Assembly: GCF_002197845.1 (NCBI RefSeq)
Contig: NZ_NIDE01000011.1
Coordinates: 159,569-223,568 of the forward strand
Source of the DNA: Fimbriiglobus ruber
GTDB lineage: Bacteria > Planctomycetota > Planctomycetia > Gemmatales > Gemmataceae
Length of the DNA stretch: 64,000 nt
Reading direction: 5' to 3'
Below are positions 53,001-60,174 of this stretch, one piece after another. The notes beneath the pieces were generated by a model. The model saw only the letters and a list, made by a program, of their open reading frames with translations, did no database searches and was not told the origin of the DNA. The translations under genes and the position numbers were made by a program. Each line of letters begins with the position of its first letter. Positions within the stretch are counted from its first letter, which is position 1.

Positions 53001-53352
53001 GAACGCGATCTTGATTGTCGAAGTTGCGGTACAGCAGCGTCAAGAGGGTCTCCCCCTGAAAGAGGCGGCCATCCAAGGAGGAAAGTTGCGCTTTCGGCCG
53101 ATTCAAATGACCTCATTCGCCTTCGTCGCCGGTCTGCTCCCGATGGTTGTTGCCACCGGTGCCGGGGCGATCGGAAACCGCACCATCGGCACGACCGGAG
53201 TCGGCGGGACGCTCGTGGGAACCTTACTTGGGGTCTTGGTCATTCCCGGCCTCTATTACATGTTCGGCAAGATGGCTGACGGGCGTAAACTCCTCGGCGA
53301 CGAGACGAGCGAACCTGTCAGTGACGCATTAGCCAAGATATTTCGCAGGTGA
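50068..53352 (+). CDS. RND multidrug efflux permease (HAE1/AcrB type)
   Basis: A 1094-residue inner-membrane proton antiporter. The N-terminus MFKKILYRPALAIVLSILIL is the first membrane helix, then LPTAQFPAIAPPTVQVAITY and the porter domain. Membrane segments at about 350-560 and 910-1075 give the usual 12. A 70-residue insert around 505-575 adds hydrophobic segments (GMWLVLAYILGGLLVLSLS). In helix 4 the proton-relay pair is Asp409-Asn410 (VVVDNAIVVVE) instead of Asp-Asp. The helix-10 lysine (GKNAILIVE) is present. No outer-membrane channel gene is nearby. Confidence 0.92.
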   Translation: MFKKILYRPALAIVLSILILFLGGIGIKTLPTAQFPAIAPPTVQVAITYPGASANVLVDSVLIPLEQSINGVQNMRYIVSDATSAGEATIRIYFEPGTDPSINVVNVQNRVNIMINRLPPLVRREGILVSQVVPSMLMYVNIYSTDPSADQKTLYNFANVYIMPRLKRIQGMGIPRNLGNRSFAMRVWLNPDRMRAYKVSSDEVMKALAEQSVIGSPGRLGRASGKTSQSREYVLTYIGRYTEPEQYANIILRANPEGEILRVKDVGEVELGSEFYDIYSDVDGRPATSIILKQSPGSNAAAVIEEIKRELSRIKKKSFPPGMEYEFAYDVSKFLDASIEKVLHTLLEAFILVSLVVYMFLGDVRSTLIPVLAVPVSLIGTFFVLRLVGLSINLITLFALVLAIGVVVDNAIVVVEAVHAKMHAKRLSPFPAVKEVLDEISGAIVAITLVMTSVFVPVTFMTGPVGTFYRQFGITMAAAIIISGLVALTLTPVLCAMILKPHDDANRATKSRGMWLVLAYILGGLLVLSLSCLAYYLWGPVGFLLLLAPLLQRPFNRAVEVVTDGYAGILRRVVTRRSLTVASVGGFVAGIYVVNMWTPTGFIPGEDQGIIYGIIQAPAGSTLEYTNAKCHGLQAIAKEIDGVASVTSVAGYEVLTEGRGSNAGTCIINLKNWSGRKLNARQIIGELEEKCRHGMTNVKVEFFEPPAVPGFGAAGGFSLRLLDEANATDYKQLGKVTEKFMDDLKRRKELSNLFTFYTANYPQYELVINNDVAMQKGVSIGNALDNLNILIGSTYEQGFVRFNQFYKVYVQAAPEFRRFPDDLDTLFVKNDRGEMVPYSAFMSVQMKEGLNEITRYNLYPSAAIKGNPAPGYSSGQAIRAIQEVAAETLPNGYDIGWEGLSYDESREGDEAVYIFLVVLVFVYLILVGQYESFLLPLAVILSLPIGVFGSFLLLQATGLDNDVYAQISLIMLVGLLGKNAILIVEVAVQQRQEGLPLKEAAIQGGKLRFRPIQMTSFAFVAGLLPMVVATGAGAIGNRTIGTTGVGGTLVGTLLGVLVIPGLYYMFGKMADGRKLLGDETSEPVSDALAKIFRR

Positions 53353-53440
53353 CAGGGGATGTGATGTAGCGCGACGGCCCAAGTTTTGATCGGGAAATGG
53401 GTTAGCACAATCCGTCCCCGATCAATCCCGAGCCGTCGCG

Positions 53441-53570
53441 ATGACCCATCGCACCACACTATCATTCACCGTCACCAAGGGCGGTCTGATCGCCGCCGGC
53501 GGGGTTGTATGGCGAAGCCCGAGCGGATTGAAACAATTCTGCCCTCTGCTCGTCTTCCGACTTGATGACT
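53441..53570 (+). other. possible transposase N-terminal remnant
   Basis: ATG 53441 begins MTHRTTLSFTVTKGGLIAAG, which resembles the start of DDE (IS1380/IS4-like) transposases found in Gemmataceae, but the similarity ends after about 25 residues. The preceding bases have ACGGCCCAAG… and CCCGAGCCGTCGCG, a weak inverted pair (GACGG/CCGTC) that may be an element end. This is a tentative reading; the larger frame continuing downstream is only antisense to the next gene. Confidence 0.3.
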
Positions 53571-53575
53571 TAACT

Positions 53576-56500
53576 TTATTCTCCGATCGGTTTTTCCCAA
53601 TCCTGCAACTGCCGCTTCAATTCCGGGTAGTCGACGCCCACTGCCGTGGGGAACGGGTACTGCTCGAAGGCGTCCGGGTCGCCTTCGTTGTCAGTGGCCC
53701 GGACCTTGCGGAGTTCGTCTTCGAGCCGACGGAGCCACGCGGGCACGTCCAGACCAACGCCCGAGGGGTGGTCGGCCAGGGGTTGGATGGCCGCGAGCAG
53801 GCCGGTGAACGACGGGTTGTCTTCGGGCTGGCCGTCGCGGGCGGCCGTGGCTGCCCGCGCGACCCGGGCGGCCGCCTGGTCGATTCGCAGCGGTTGCACG
53901 AACCCCTCTTCGAGCCGGTCGCGAACGGTCCGCAATTTAATCGCGTGTTCGGCTTCCCGGGCTTCGAGCTTGGTCATCAACTCTTTCGAGAGCTTGTCCG
54001 TCCGGGCCGCGATGAACTCGCGCCACTTGCTCGCGAGCCGGTCGAACCCGCGCCGGCACAGCACCTCGTGCGTGAGAACGAGCGGCCGGAGGCGCCAGGC
54101 GTACCGGTCGTAGTCCACCTTGAGCCGGAGGAAATCGAGCAGGATGTACAGGTTTTCGCCGTAATCGGACTGCGTGGTCGTGGTGTTGTAGTCGCGGTAC
54201 TCGTCGTAGTGTTCGACCAGGGCTTGCAGCACGATCTCGAACTGCCGGGCGGCTTGCGTCCGGTCCGGCGCCTCGTCGGCCCAGTCGGCGACGAGCTTCG
54301 GGCGATTGTCCGGGTCGCCCGAGGTCGCCTCGCGGTCGAGCCACGAGGTCACGCCCTGGCCGAGAATGCCCCGGACGTTCGACAGCGTCAGGAAACGAAC
54401 GGTGAACAGATCGTCGCCGTAAGTTTTGAGGAACGTCCGCAGTGGCGCCCAGTCGTCGGCGTCCAGCACCGCTTCGAGGGCCGAGAGCCGCAGGCCGACG
54501 CTGTGGTCGACCCAGAGAGCCTGGAACGACTCGGCTACCTGCCGGACCGCGGACGCCAGCGGGCCGTCTTCCGCGGCGTCTTCGCCCCACTCTCGCGCGG
54601 CGTTCAGCAGGGCGTCCACCACGCCGGTCACGGCGGTCCGGAAGAGTTGATCGAACGAACTCACCCGCCGGCCTTCCGGCGGGTCGTTCCGCTCCATTGC
54701 GCGGGCGAGTTTCGTGAGTTGGTACGTCTCTCGCAACAGCCCCAGGCGGGGGAGCCGGGCGAGGAGGGATTCGACGACCTGAAGCGCCGTCTGGGCGCGG
54801 ACGGCCGGCCCCGGCGGGCCGCCGTCGGCCGGCGGGGAAACGAGCAGCGGCTCGGTCTTGAAGAGCGAGACGAACAGCACCAACAGCCGCCGGGCTCCGT
54901 CCTTATCCCCGGACGCCACCGCCCGCTCCAGGCGGACGGCCACACTCCCCCAGGCGGGCGTGTCGGTGGGCTTGGAGACGGGCGTCCGCGTAGGGTCGGG
55001 TTTGCCGCCGTCGCCGGCCGGGAGTTCGACTGCCCGCGACAACAGGGCCGCCAGCGCCCGGGCCGCCGCGCCGGTCTCGACCGCGGTTTGCACCGCCAGT
55101 TCCAGCAGGTGGCCCTTGACCGCGCGGCGGCGGTCGAACTCCATCACCCCTTCGACGCCACCGGTCGGTTCGGGGACGTTCACCTTGTAAAGTCGCTCAA
55201 TCAGGGCGTGGAGGTCGGCCAGATTGTCGCGGGCGGTGCGGAGCCAGTCGCCGGCGGCCGTGGCGGCGGCCGAATCGGACCGCGGCCAGAGGTCGGGTCG
55301 GGCGGCGGCCCGCCACAACCGGGCGACCGCGGCCAGGAACCGCAGCCGGTCCTCAGCCCGTTCGGCCTCGCCGTCGAGGACGAAGTCGCCCGGCGCGGGG
55401 GCGCCGCCGCCGTCGGCGACCGCCCCTTCCTGGCCGTCGTCGGCCGAATCCCGGAACGTCACGTCCTCGTAGGCCGAGGCGAACGTATCGTCTTCGCCCT
55501 CCTCGTCGTCATCGCCCTGGTCGTCCGTTTCCTCGCGGTGAGGTTTGGCTCGCGGCGCGCCGATGTCGGGAACCGTCCACCGGTCATCGGCGTTCGCTTC
55601 GAGAAGTTCGAAGAACCGGCGGACGAGCGGGCCGCGGTCGGCGGCGGGAACCGCGTCGCCCGTGACCCCGTGGAGCCAGCGGAACGCGAGACGGAAGAAC
55701 GACGCGGACGGGTCTTGCAGCGAAACCGTGTCGGCCTCGCCGAGCCACGTGACCAACAGCGCGAGGGCGGCCCGGTAGTCGCCGTGGGTGAGCAGCGCGT
55801 CGATGACCTGGGCGAATGCGGCCGGGGTCTTGAAGCCCTCGCGGTGCCGCCGCCAAAACGCCTGGTCGGTCGCGCCGCCGGTCTTCCAGAGGGCGGTCGC
55901 CTTGGCCACGTGGTCGGCCGCCTCGGTCCGCTCCCCGCCCTGCACCCGCGGAAGGTCCGTCACTGCCGTCGTGGCGAATTTATCCCACCACCCCGCGAGG
56001 GACCGCATGTCGCTCCGGAGTTCCGTCTCGATCGACCGGTCCGGTCCGGCGGCCGCCGCGGAAAGCCCCTGGGCGTACAGGTCGAACTGACGGCCGATGG
56101 TCAGGATCAGGTCTTCCGCGCGGGGGTCGCGGACGGTGTCGTCCCGGCCCGGGTAGATCGGGAAAAGCCCTTGATAGCCAAGGATGTTCCACGGGTCGAT
56201 CAACGCCCCGCAATCGATTCCCCGGTTGAGCAGGTCTTCGACGTCGGACATGAGCTGGTGGGCGTTCGCCAGCCGGCCGGCCCGGATCGCGAACGACGCC
56301 TCCGTCTGGCGGAGTCGGATTTCACTCCCGAACCGGGCGGCCGGGGCGGGGATCTTGGCGGCCCGCCCGCGGGCGGCGGTCGGATACCCCATCGAGGCGA
56401 ACAACAGCGCGAGCCGGCGTTCTTGGAGGTGAACCGCCCGTTCCACGGCGATCGACTGATTCAAGAACTGGCGGACGGGCGCGAACGGCTGTTTGAGCCG

Positions 56501-57589
56501 GGCGGACTCGGCCCGGAGATGGTCCCCGAGCGGACCCGGCACGGCCGCCAGGAGCCGCTTATAAAAGTCGTCCCGGTACCGGGCGATCCGCTGGACGAGC
56601 GACGAGAGGGTCACCGTCGAGTCGTAATAATTCGGCCCCGCCCCGCTGACGCCGGCCCCCATCAGGATCGTACCGCAGAGGGCGGCCGACGCCTCGAACA
56701 GGCGGTCCGCCCGGTTCGCCGGCGCGGTCGTACCCGCGGGGCCATCGACCCACTGGAGCAACGTGTCGAGCGTCGGCTGCCGGAGAACGAACCGGCGGAA
56801 GTACCCGCGGCCGTCGATCCGGTGCGGGTCCCACTCGCCGAATAGTACACTCGGCCGCTTGTTGACCGGGTGAAAATGGTCGATCGCGCGGGGGTCGAAG
56901 GCCAGTTCGTCTAGCTTGGCGGGGTCGAAGCACGCTTCTTCGAGTTGCGTGCTGTCGGTCTGTTCGAGTAACTCCAGAGCCGGGCGGACGAGATCCGCGT
57001 ACCGGCCGGGTGCGACGCCGACGCCGCGGAAATAGATCGGGACCGGGCAGACCTTTTCGTGCGCGTAGTAGTCGGTCTGGGGGCGGGTTTCGAGGACCGC
57101 GATCGGGCGATACCCGACGAAGTCGTTCAGGAGCCGGATGGCTCCGGCGGGGTCGCGACCGGCGGCCCGCTCGGCCAGCGCCACCTCGCAGCACCGGGCG
57201 AGGAAGAACGGGTTAAAGAGGACGCCGTCCGGCTGGTGGGCGAGCAGATCCGCGTGGTGCGCGCGGTAAGCCGCGGGGACGGTCTCGAACCCGCCGGCCA
57301 ACACGTCCCGGACCTGGGACACGTCGCGGAAGGCGGCCGTTCCCGCCGCGTGGAGCTCGTCGAGCCGGCCGGCCAGCCACTTGTGGGTGCTGACCCCCGG
57401 CGCCGGGTCGCCGGACTCGATCAAGAACCCGAACGCGTCCGCCAGGGCTTTCCGGAACCTGGGGTCCGGGCGACCGTCGGAGAAATTCAGGTACCCGAGC
57501 GCGGTCAACCCGTCGAACCGGCGGGTCAACTCGGGGTACAACGGTGTAAAATCGGTGCCCGTCGGCGTCACTACAGCTGGCCTTTCCAT
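53576..57589 (-). CDS. large unknown cytoplasmic protein
   Basis: A 1337-residue protein. ATG 57589 (MERPAVVTPTGTDFTPLYPE) is taken as the start because the sequence before it is Arg/Pro-rich noise in the same frame. I see no signal peptide, membrane segment or catalytic motif. The protein is mostly helical (for example ALCGTILMGAGVSG, LVQRIARYRDDFYKRLLAAV, DLLNRGIDCGALIDPWNILG). A strongly acidic segment lies near residues 675-705 (DDQGDDDEEGEDDTF). It may be a scaffold of helical repeats; the phrase FPIYPGRDDTVRDPRAEDLI suggests a conserved central domain. It is divergent from purN, with about 100 nt between starts. Confidence 0.7.
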   Translation of the reverse strand: MERPAVVTPTGTDFTPLYPELTRRFDGLTALGYLNFSDGRPDPRFRKALADAFGFLIESGDPAPGVSTHKWLAGRLDELHAAGTAAFRDVSQVRDVLAGGFETVPAAYRAHHADLLAHQPDGVLFNPFFLARCCEVALAERAAGRDPAGAIRLLNDFVGYRPIAVLETRPQTDYYAHEKVCPVPIYFRGVGVAPGRYADLVRPALELLEQTDSTQLEEACFDPAKLDELAFDPRAIDHFHPVNKRPSVLFGEWDPHRIDGRGYFRRFVLRQPTLDTLLQWVDGPAGTTAPANRADRLFEASAALCGTILMGAGVSGAGPNYYDSTVTLSSLVQRIARYRDDFYKRLLAAVPGPLGDHLRAESARLKQPFAPVRQFLNQSIAVERAVHLQERRLALLFASMGYPTAARGRAAKIPAPAARFGSEIRLRQTEASFAIRAGRLANAHQLMSDVEDLLNRGIDCGALIDPWNILGYQGLFPIYPGRDDTVRDPRAEDLILTIGRQFDLYAQGLSAAAAGPDRSIETELRSDMRSLAGWWDKFATTAVTDLPRVQGGERTEAADHVAKATALWKTGGATDQAFWRRHREGFKTPAAFAQVIDALLTHGDYRAALALLVTWLGEADTVSLQDPSASFFRLAFRWLHGVTGDAVPAADRGPLVRRFFELLEANADDRWTVPDIGAPRAKPHREETDDQGDDDEEGEDDTFASAYEDVTFRDSADDGQEGAVADGGGAPAPGDFVLDGEAERAEDRLRFLAAVARLWRAAARPDLWPRSDSAAATAAGDWLRTARDNLADLHALIERLYKVNVPEPTGGVEGVMEFDRRRAVKGHLLELAVQTAVETGAAARALAALLSRAVELPAGDGGKPDPTRTPVSKPTDTPAWGSVAVRLERAVASGDKDGARRLLVLFVSLFKTEPLLVSPPADGGPPGPAVRAQTALQVVESLLARLPRLGLLRETYQLTKLARAMERNDPPEGRRVSSFDQLFRTAVTGVVDALLNAAREWGEDAAEDGPLASAVRQVAESFQALWVDHSVGLRLSALEAVLDADDWAPLRTFLKTYGDDLFTVRFLTLSNVRGILGQGVTSWLDREATSGDPDNRPKLVADWADEAPDRTQAARQFEIVLQALVEHYDEYRDYNTTTTQSDYGENLYILLDFLRLKVDYDRYAWRLRPLVLTHEVLCRRGFDRLASKWREFIAARTDKLSKELMTKLEAREAEHAIKLRTVRDRLEEGFVQPLRIDQAAARVARAATAARDGQPEDNPSFTGLLAAIQPLADHPSGVGLDVPAWLRRLEDELRKVRATDNEGDPDAFEQYPFPTAVGVDYPELKRQLQDWEKPIGE

Positions 57590-57687
57590 CCGCGGGTCGG
57601 CGACCGGGAATGTGCGTGGAGAGCAGCACCCGGCTCTAACAGCATAAAACAAGATCGCCCGGCAAACCAGAGACGGAACCGCAACCC

Positions 57688-58356
57688 ATGCCCGACCCGA
57701 CCCCGCCCGCCCGCGCCGCCCGGCCCAACTTGGCCGTCTGCATTTCCGGCAGCGGCACCACCTTGCAAAACCTGATCGACCGCATCGCGGACGGCCGGCT
57801 GGACGCAGACATTGTGGCGGTCGTGTCAAGTCGGGGGGATGTGGGCGGGGTCGATCGCGCCCGGCGGGCCGGTCTGCCCGTGGTAATCGTCGAGCGCAAG
57901 CCGACGGAAAGCTTTTCCGACCGAGTATTTGCCGCCATTCGAAGTGGACAGCCCGATCTGGTTGTTCTCGCCGGGTGGCTTCACCTTCTTCGGGTGCCGC
58001 CTGATTTTCGTGCCCGCGTCTTGAATATTCATCCGTCCCTGCTCCCGGCGTTCGGGGGCAAGGGTATGTACGGGCGTCACGTCCACGAGGCGGCTCTGGC
58101 TTACGGGGCAAAGATTTCCGGTTGCACCGTTCATTTCGCAGACGACAGTTACGACACCGGCCCGGTGATCGCCCAGCGGGCAGTTCCGGTCTACGACGAC
58201 GACACGCCCGAAAGTCTCGCCGCCCGGGTGTTTGAGGCCGAGTGTGAGGCGTACCCGGAAGCGATTCGGCTCATCGCGGGGGGCGGTTGGCGCGTCGAAG
58301 GGCGGCGGGTGCGATTTGGACACGCGGCGGATCACTCTCGGGGCGGTCGGGACTGA
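57688..58356 (+). CDS. purN: phosphoribosylglycinamide formyltransferase 1
   Basis: A 222-residue protein. It transfers a formyl group from 10-formyltetrahydrofolate to GAR in purine synthesis. The phosphate-binding loop CISGSGTTLQNLIDRI, LVVLAGWLHLL, the catalytic Asn and His in NIHPSLLPAFGGKGMYG and the catalytic Asp in FADDSYDTGPVI are all present. The N-terminus has about 12 extra residues. Standalone gene, divergent from the 1337-residue unknown gene. Confidence 0.95.
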   Translation: MPDPTPPARAARPNLAVCISGSGTTLQNLIDRIADGRLDADIVAVVSSRGDVGGVDRARRAGLPVVIVERKPTESFSDRVFAAIRSGQPDLVVLAGWLHLLRVPPDFRARVLNIHPSLLPAFGGKGMYGRHVHEAALAYGAKISGCTVHFADDSYDTGPVIAQRAVPVYDDDTPESLAARVFEAECEAYPEAIRLIAGGGWRVEGRRVRFGHAADHSRGGRD

Positions 58357-58489
58357 ACTGCTACTTTGGTGAGCGAGCGGGATTCTTCCGCCGGACAATC
58401 GCTCCGTTTGCCACCGAATGGTTATTCTGTACATGCGGTCACGGGACATGTGGGTCCAGACTGGGTGGGAACCTGGGGTACGCCGTCAG

Positions 58490-58658
58490 AAATGGGTTCG
58501 TTTGGTAAAAACGGGTCCGATGCACGGCGCCAACCAGACTCAGGCCACCGTCAGATGATGCGCAAATGGGTTCGTTTGGTAAAAACCAGTCCTGGGGGTC
58601 GCACGGAGCCGGTATTGGAGGGTGAGCTACGGCAGAAATGGGTTCGTTTGGTAAAAAC
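58490..58658. repeat. three 23-bp direct repeats, spaced 72-74 bp
   Basis: AAATGGGTTCGTTTGGTAAA followed by AAC occurs identically at 58490-58512, 58564-58586 and 58636-58658. The 49-51 bp between copies are unrelated to each other. In reverse the repeat reads GTTTTTACCAAACGAACCCA. It lies in a 550-bp gap between purN and the sigma-factor gene. This is not a CRISPR (irregular spacers, short repeats, no cas), but a regularly spaced intergenic repeat. Confidence 0.75.
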
Positions 58659-58912
58659 CGATGAATCATGTCCCAACCCGGCGACCCGGCGATGTCGTCA
58701 GTCGCCGCGTACGGCTTCCCGTGGCATGGGCCACCGCTTTGGTCGGGGACCACATAGAGCCGACCCGCGGGTTGCTTCCCTACCCGGGGTCGGCCAATCG
58801 GCGGTGGCGTCCCTACCCGGCGACTAACGTCGCCGGTTCGCCTGTCACTCGCGGCACGGGGTCGGTAGATCCACCCACGAGGTCAATCGCGTGGGGCGAG
58901 AAGTCTCAAAAA

Positions 58913-59869
58913 TCAGGGTGGGCTGGCGTGACAACTTCCGGCTGGGGCGGCGTCGACCGTGGCCGGCGCGGCCGAGAGGGCGACCGCACCCTCCCACCCG
59001 GCCAGCGCGAATAACAGCACTGCAAGTAAAAGTGCAAGTAAGAATCGCCCCCGCTTCGCGGCGACGCTCCGGATAAAAGCGTCGGCGTGCGCGCGGGCGA
59101 GGCCTACCGTGGCAGCCCGGGCGACAGAGTTTTCGTCTGCGTGAGTGGGGGCTGCGGCCGCCTGACCACTCGATGTGGCCGGCGCCGCGGCCGCGGAGAC
59201 CGTGGCCGTTACCAGGGAATCCGGCGGAGTTTCGGCCGCGGCCGGGACTGCCGTGCCACCCAATACGAACACCGGCAGAATCAGGCCGCGCCGCCGCGAT
59301 AATCGCTGACGGAGCATGTCCCGGCCGCGCGAGAGCCGGCCGGCCACACTCCCCTTCGGCCACCCGAGTTCCCGCGCGGCCTCGTCGAGCGTCCGCCCTT
59401 CGAGTTCGCACAGCACGATCGGGAGCCGGTACTTCTCCGGGAGGTGGTCGAGTTCCTCGTCCAAGAGCCGGCGGAGATCGCGCGTGTCGTCCGGGGGGGG
59501 CGGGGCCGGGGACTCGGTGATCATCGTTTGCTCCCGCTGCCGCCGCCGCGCCCGGTCGGCCCGGACCCGCCGGGCGATCCGGTAGGCAACTCCGTACAAC
59601 CAGCCGGCCACCCGCCCAGGCTCCCGCAGAGTTTTGGCCCGCCGAACGAGTACGAGAAAGGTCGCCTGGAAGGCGTCTTCGGCGTCGGCCGTGTGGCCGA
59701 GAATCCGGCGGCAAACTCCGAACACCATGCCCCCGTGCCGTCGAATCAGAAGTTCGAGGACGGCGGGATCGGGGTGGGCCGTCCACCGTGCAAGGAGATC
59801 CGCGTCGGTCGGTGCCCCATCGGGGACGACGTCGCTGGTTCTCGGGCGTGTGAGTCTAAGTTTGAGCAT
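58913..59869 (-). CDS. ECF RNA polymerase sigma factor with C-terminal membrane segment
   Basis: A 318-residue protein. Sigma region 2: LELLIRRHGGMVFGVCRRIL, ADAEDAFQATFLVLVRRAKT and VAGWLYGVAYRIARRVRADR. Region 4: LPEKYRLPIVLCELEGRTLD and ELGWPKGSVAGRLSRGRDML. The extra C-terminal part (about 195-318) is Ala-rich and has a membrane helix, FLLALLLAVLLFALAGW, near residue 285. Planctomycete ECF groups often have such fused tails, which may act as built-in anti-sigma or sensor parts. No separate anti-sigma gene is adjacent. Target promoters are unknown. Confidence 0.9.
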   Translation of the reverse strand: MLKLRLTRPRTSDVVPDGAPTDADLLARWTAHPDPAVLELLIRRHGGMVFGVCRRILGHTADAEDAFQATFLVLVRRAKTLREPGRVAGWLYGVAYRIARRVRADRARRRQREQTMITESPAPPPPDDTRDLRRLLDEELDHLPEKYRLPIVLCELEGRTLDEAARELGWPKGSVAGRLSRGRDMLRQRLSRRRGLILPVFVLGGTAVPAAAETPPDSLVTATVSAAAAPATSSGQAAAAPTHADENSVARAATVGLARAHADAFIRSVAAKRGRFLLALLLAVLLFALAGWEGAVALSAAPATVDAAPAGSCHASPP

Positions 59870-59929
59870 GTCCGCAGTCTCCGACTAATCGAACACTTTT
59901 TTCGCACCGGCCGTCCCGAAGGAAAGCCA

Positions 59930-60064
59930 AGAATGGCCACAAAGGGGCACAAAGAAGCACAAAAAGAATGAAATTCAAGCAAGACAGCACGCCGACACTG
60001 GCGTCGTTTGTCGTCCGCCTGTTATGATTTTTTGTATCTCTTTGTGCCTCTTTGTAGCCATTCT
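59930..60064. repeat. CACAAAG-type inverted repeat (MITE-like hairpin, 135 bp)
   Basis: The left arm AGAATGGCCACAAAGGGGCA continues with CAAAGAAGCACAAAAAG. The right arm is its near complement, ending TTTGTAGCCATTCT. It has the same size and architecture as the CACAGAG repeat at 585-722 but a different base set (CACAAAG). It lies between the convergent tail of the surface protein gene and the start of the sigma-factor gene. Confidence 0.75.
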
Positions 60065-60174
60065 GCGTTTCATCCCAGCTTCCTGGTACTCGATTTCGAA
60101 CCGGACCTGGGCATACAGGAAACCGCAACCGACCGAGCTGAGCGCGGGCTTCGCGATCCCTTCTCCGCCGGTTG

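Noticed and set aside
53441..56845. A 1134-codon open frame on the plus strand opposite the 1337-residue gene
   Set aside because: Its product is Arg/Gly/Val/Glu-rich with no domain, as expected for antisense of a G+C-rich gene. The minus-strand frame has sensible composition and a reasonable start.
58490..58658. CRISPR array interpretation of the three direct repeats
   Set aside because: Repeats are only 23 bp without a palindrome, the gaps are 49-51 bp and unequal, and there are no cas genes.
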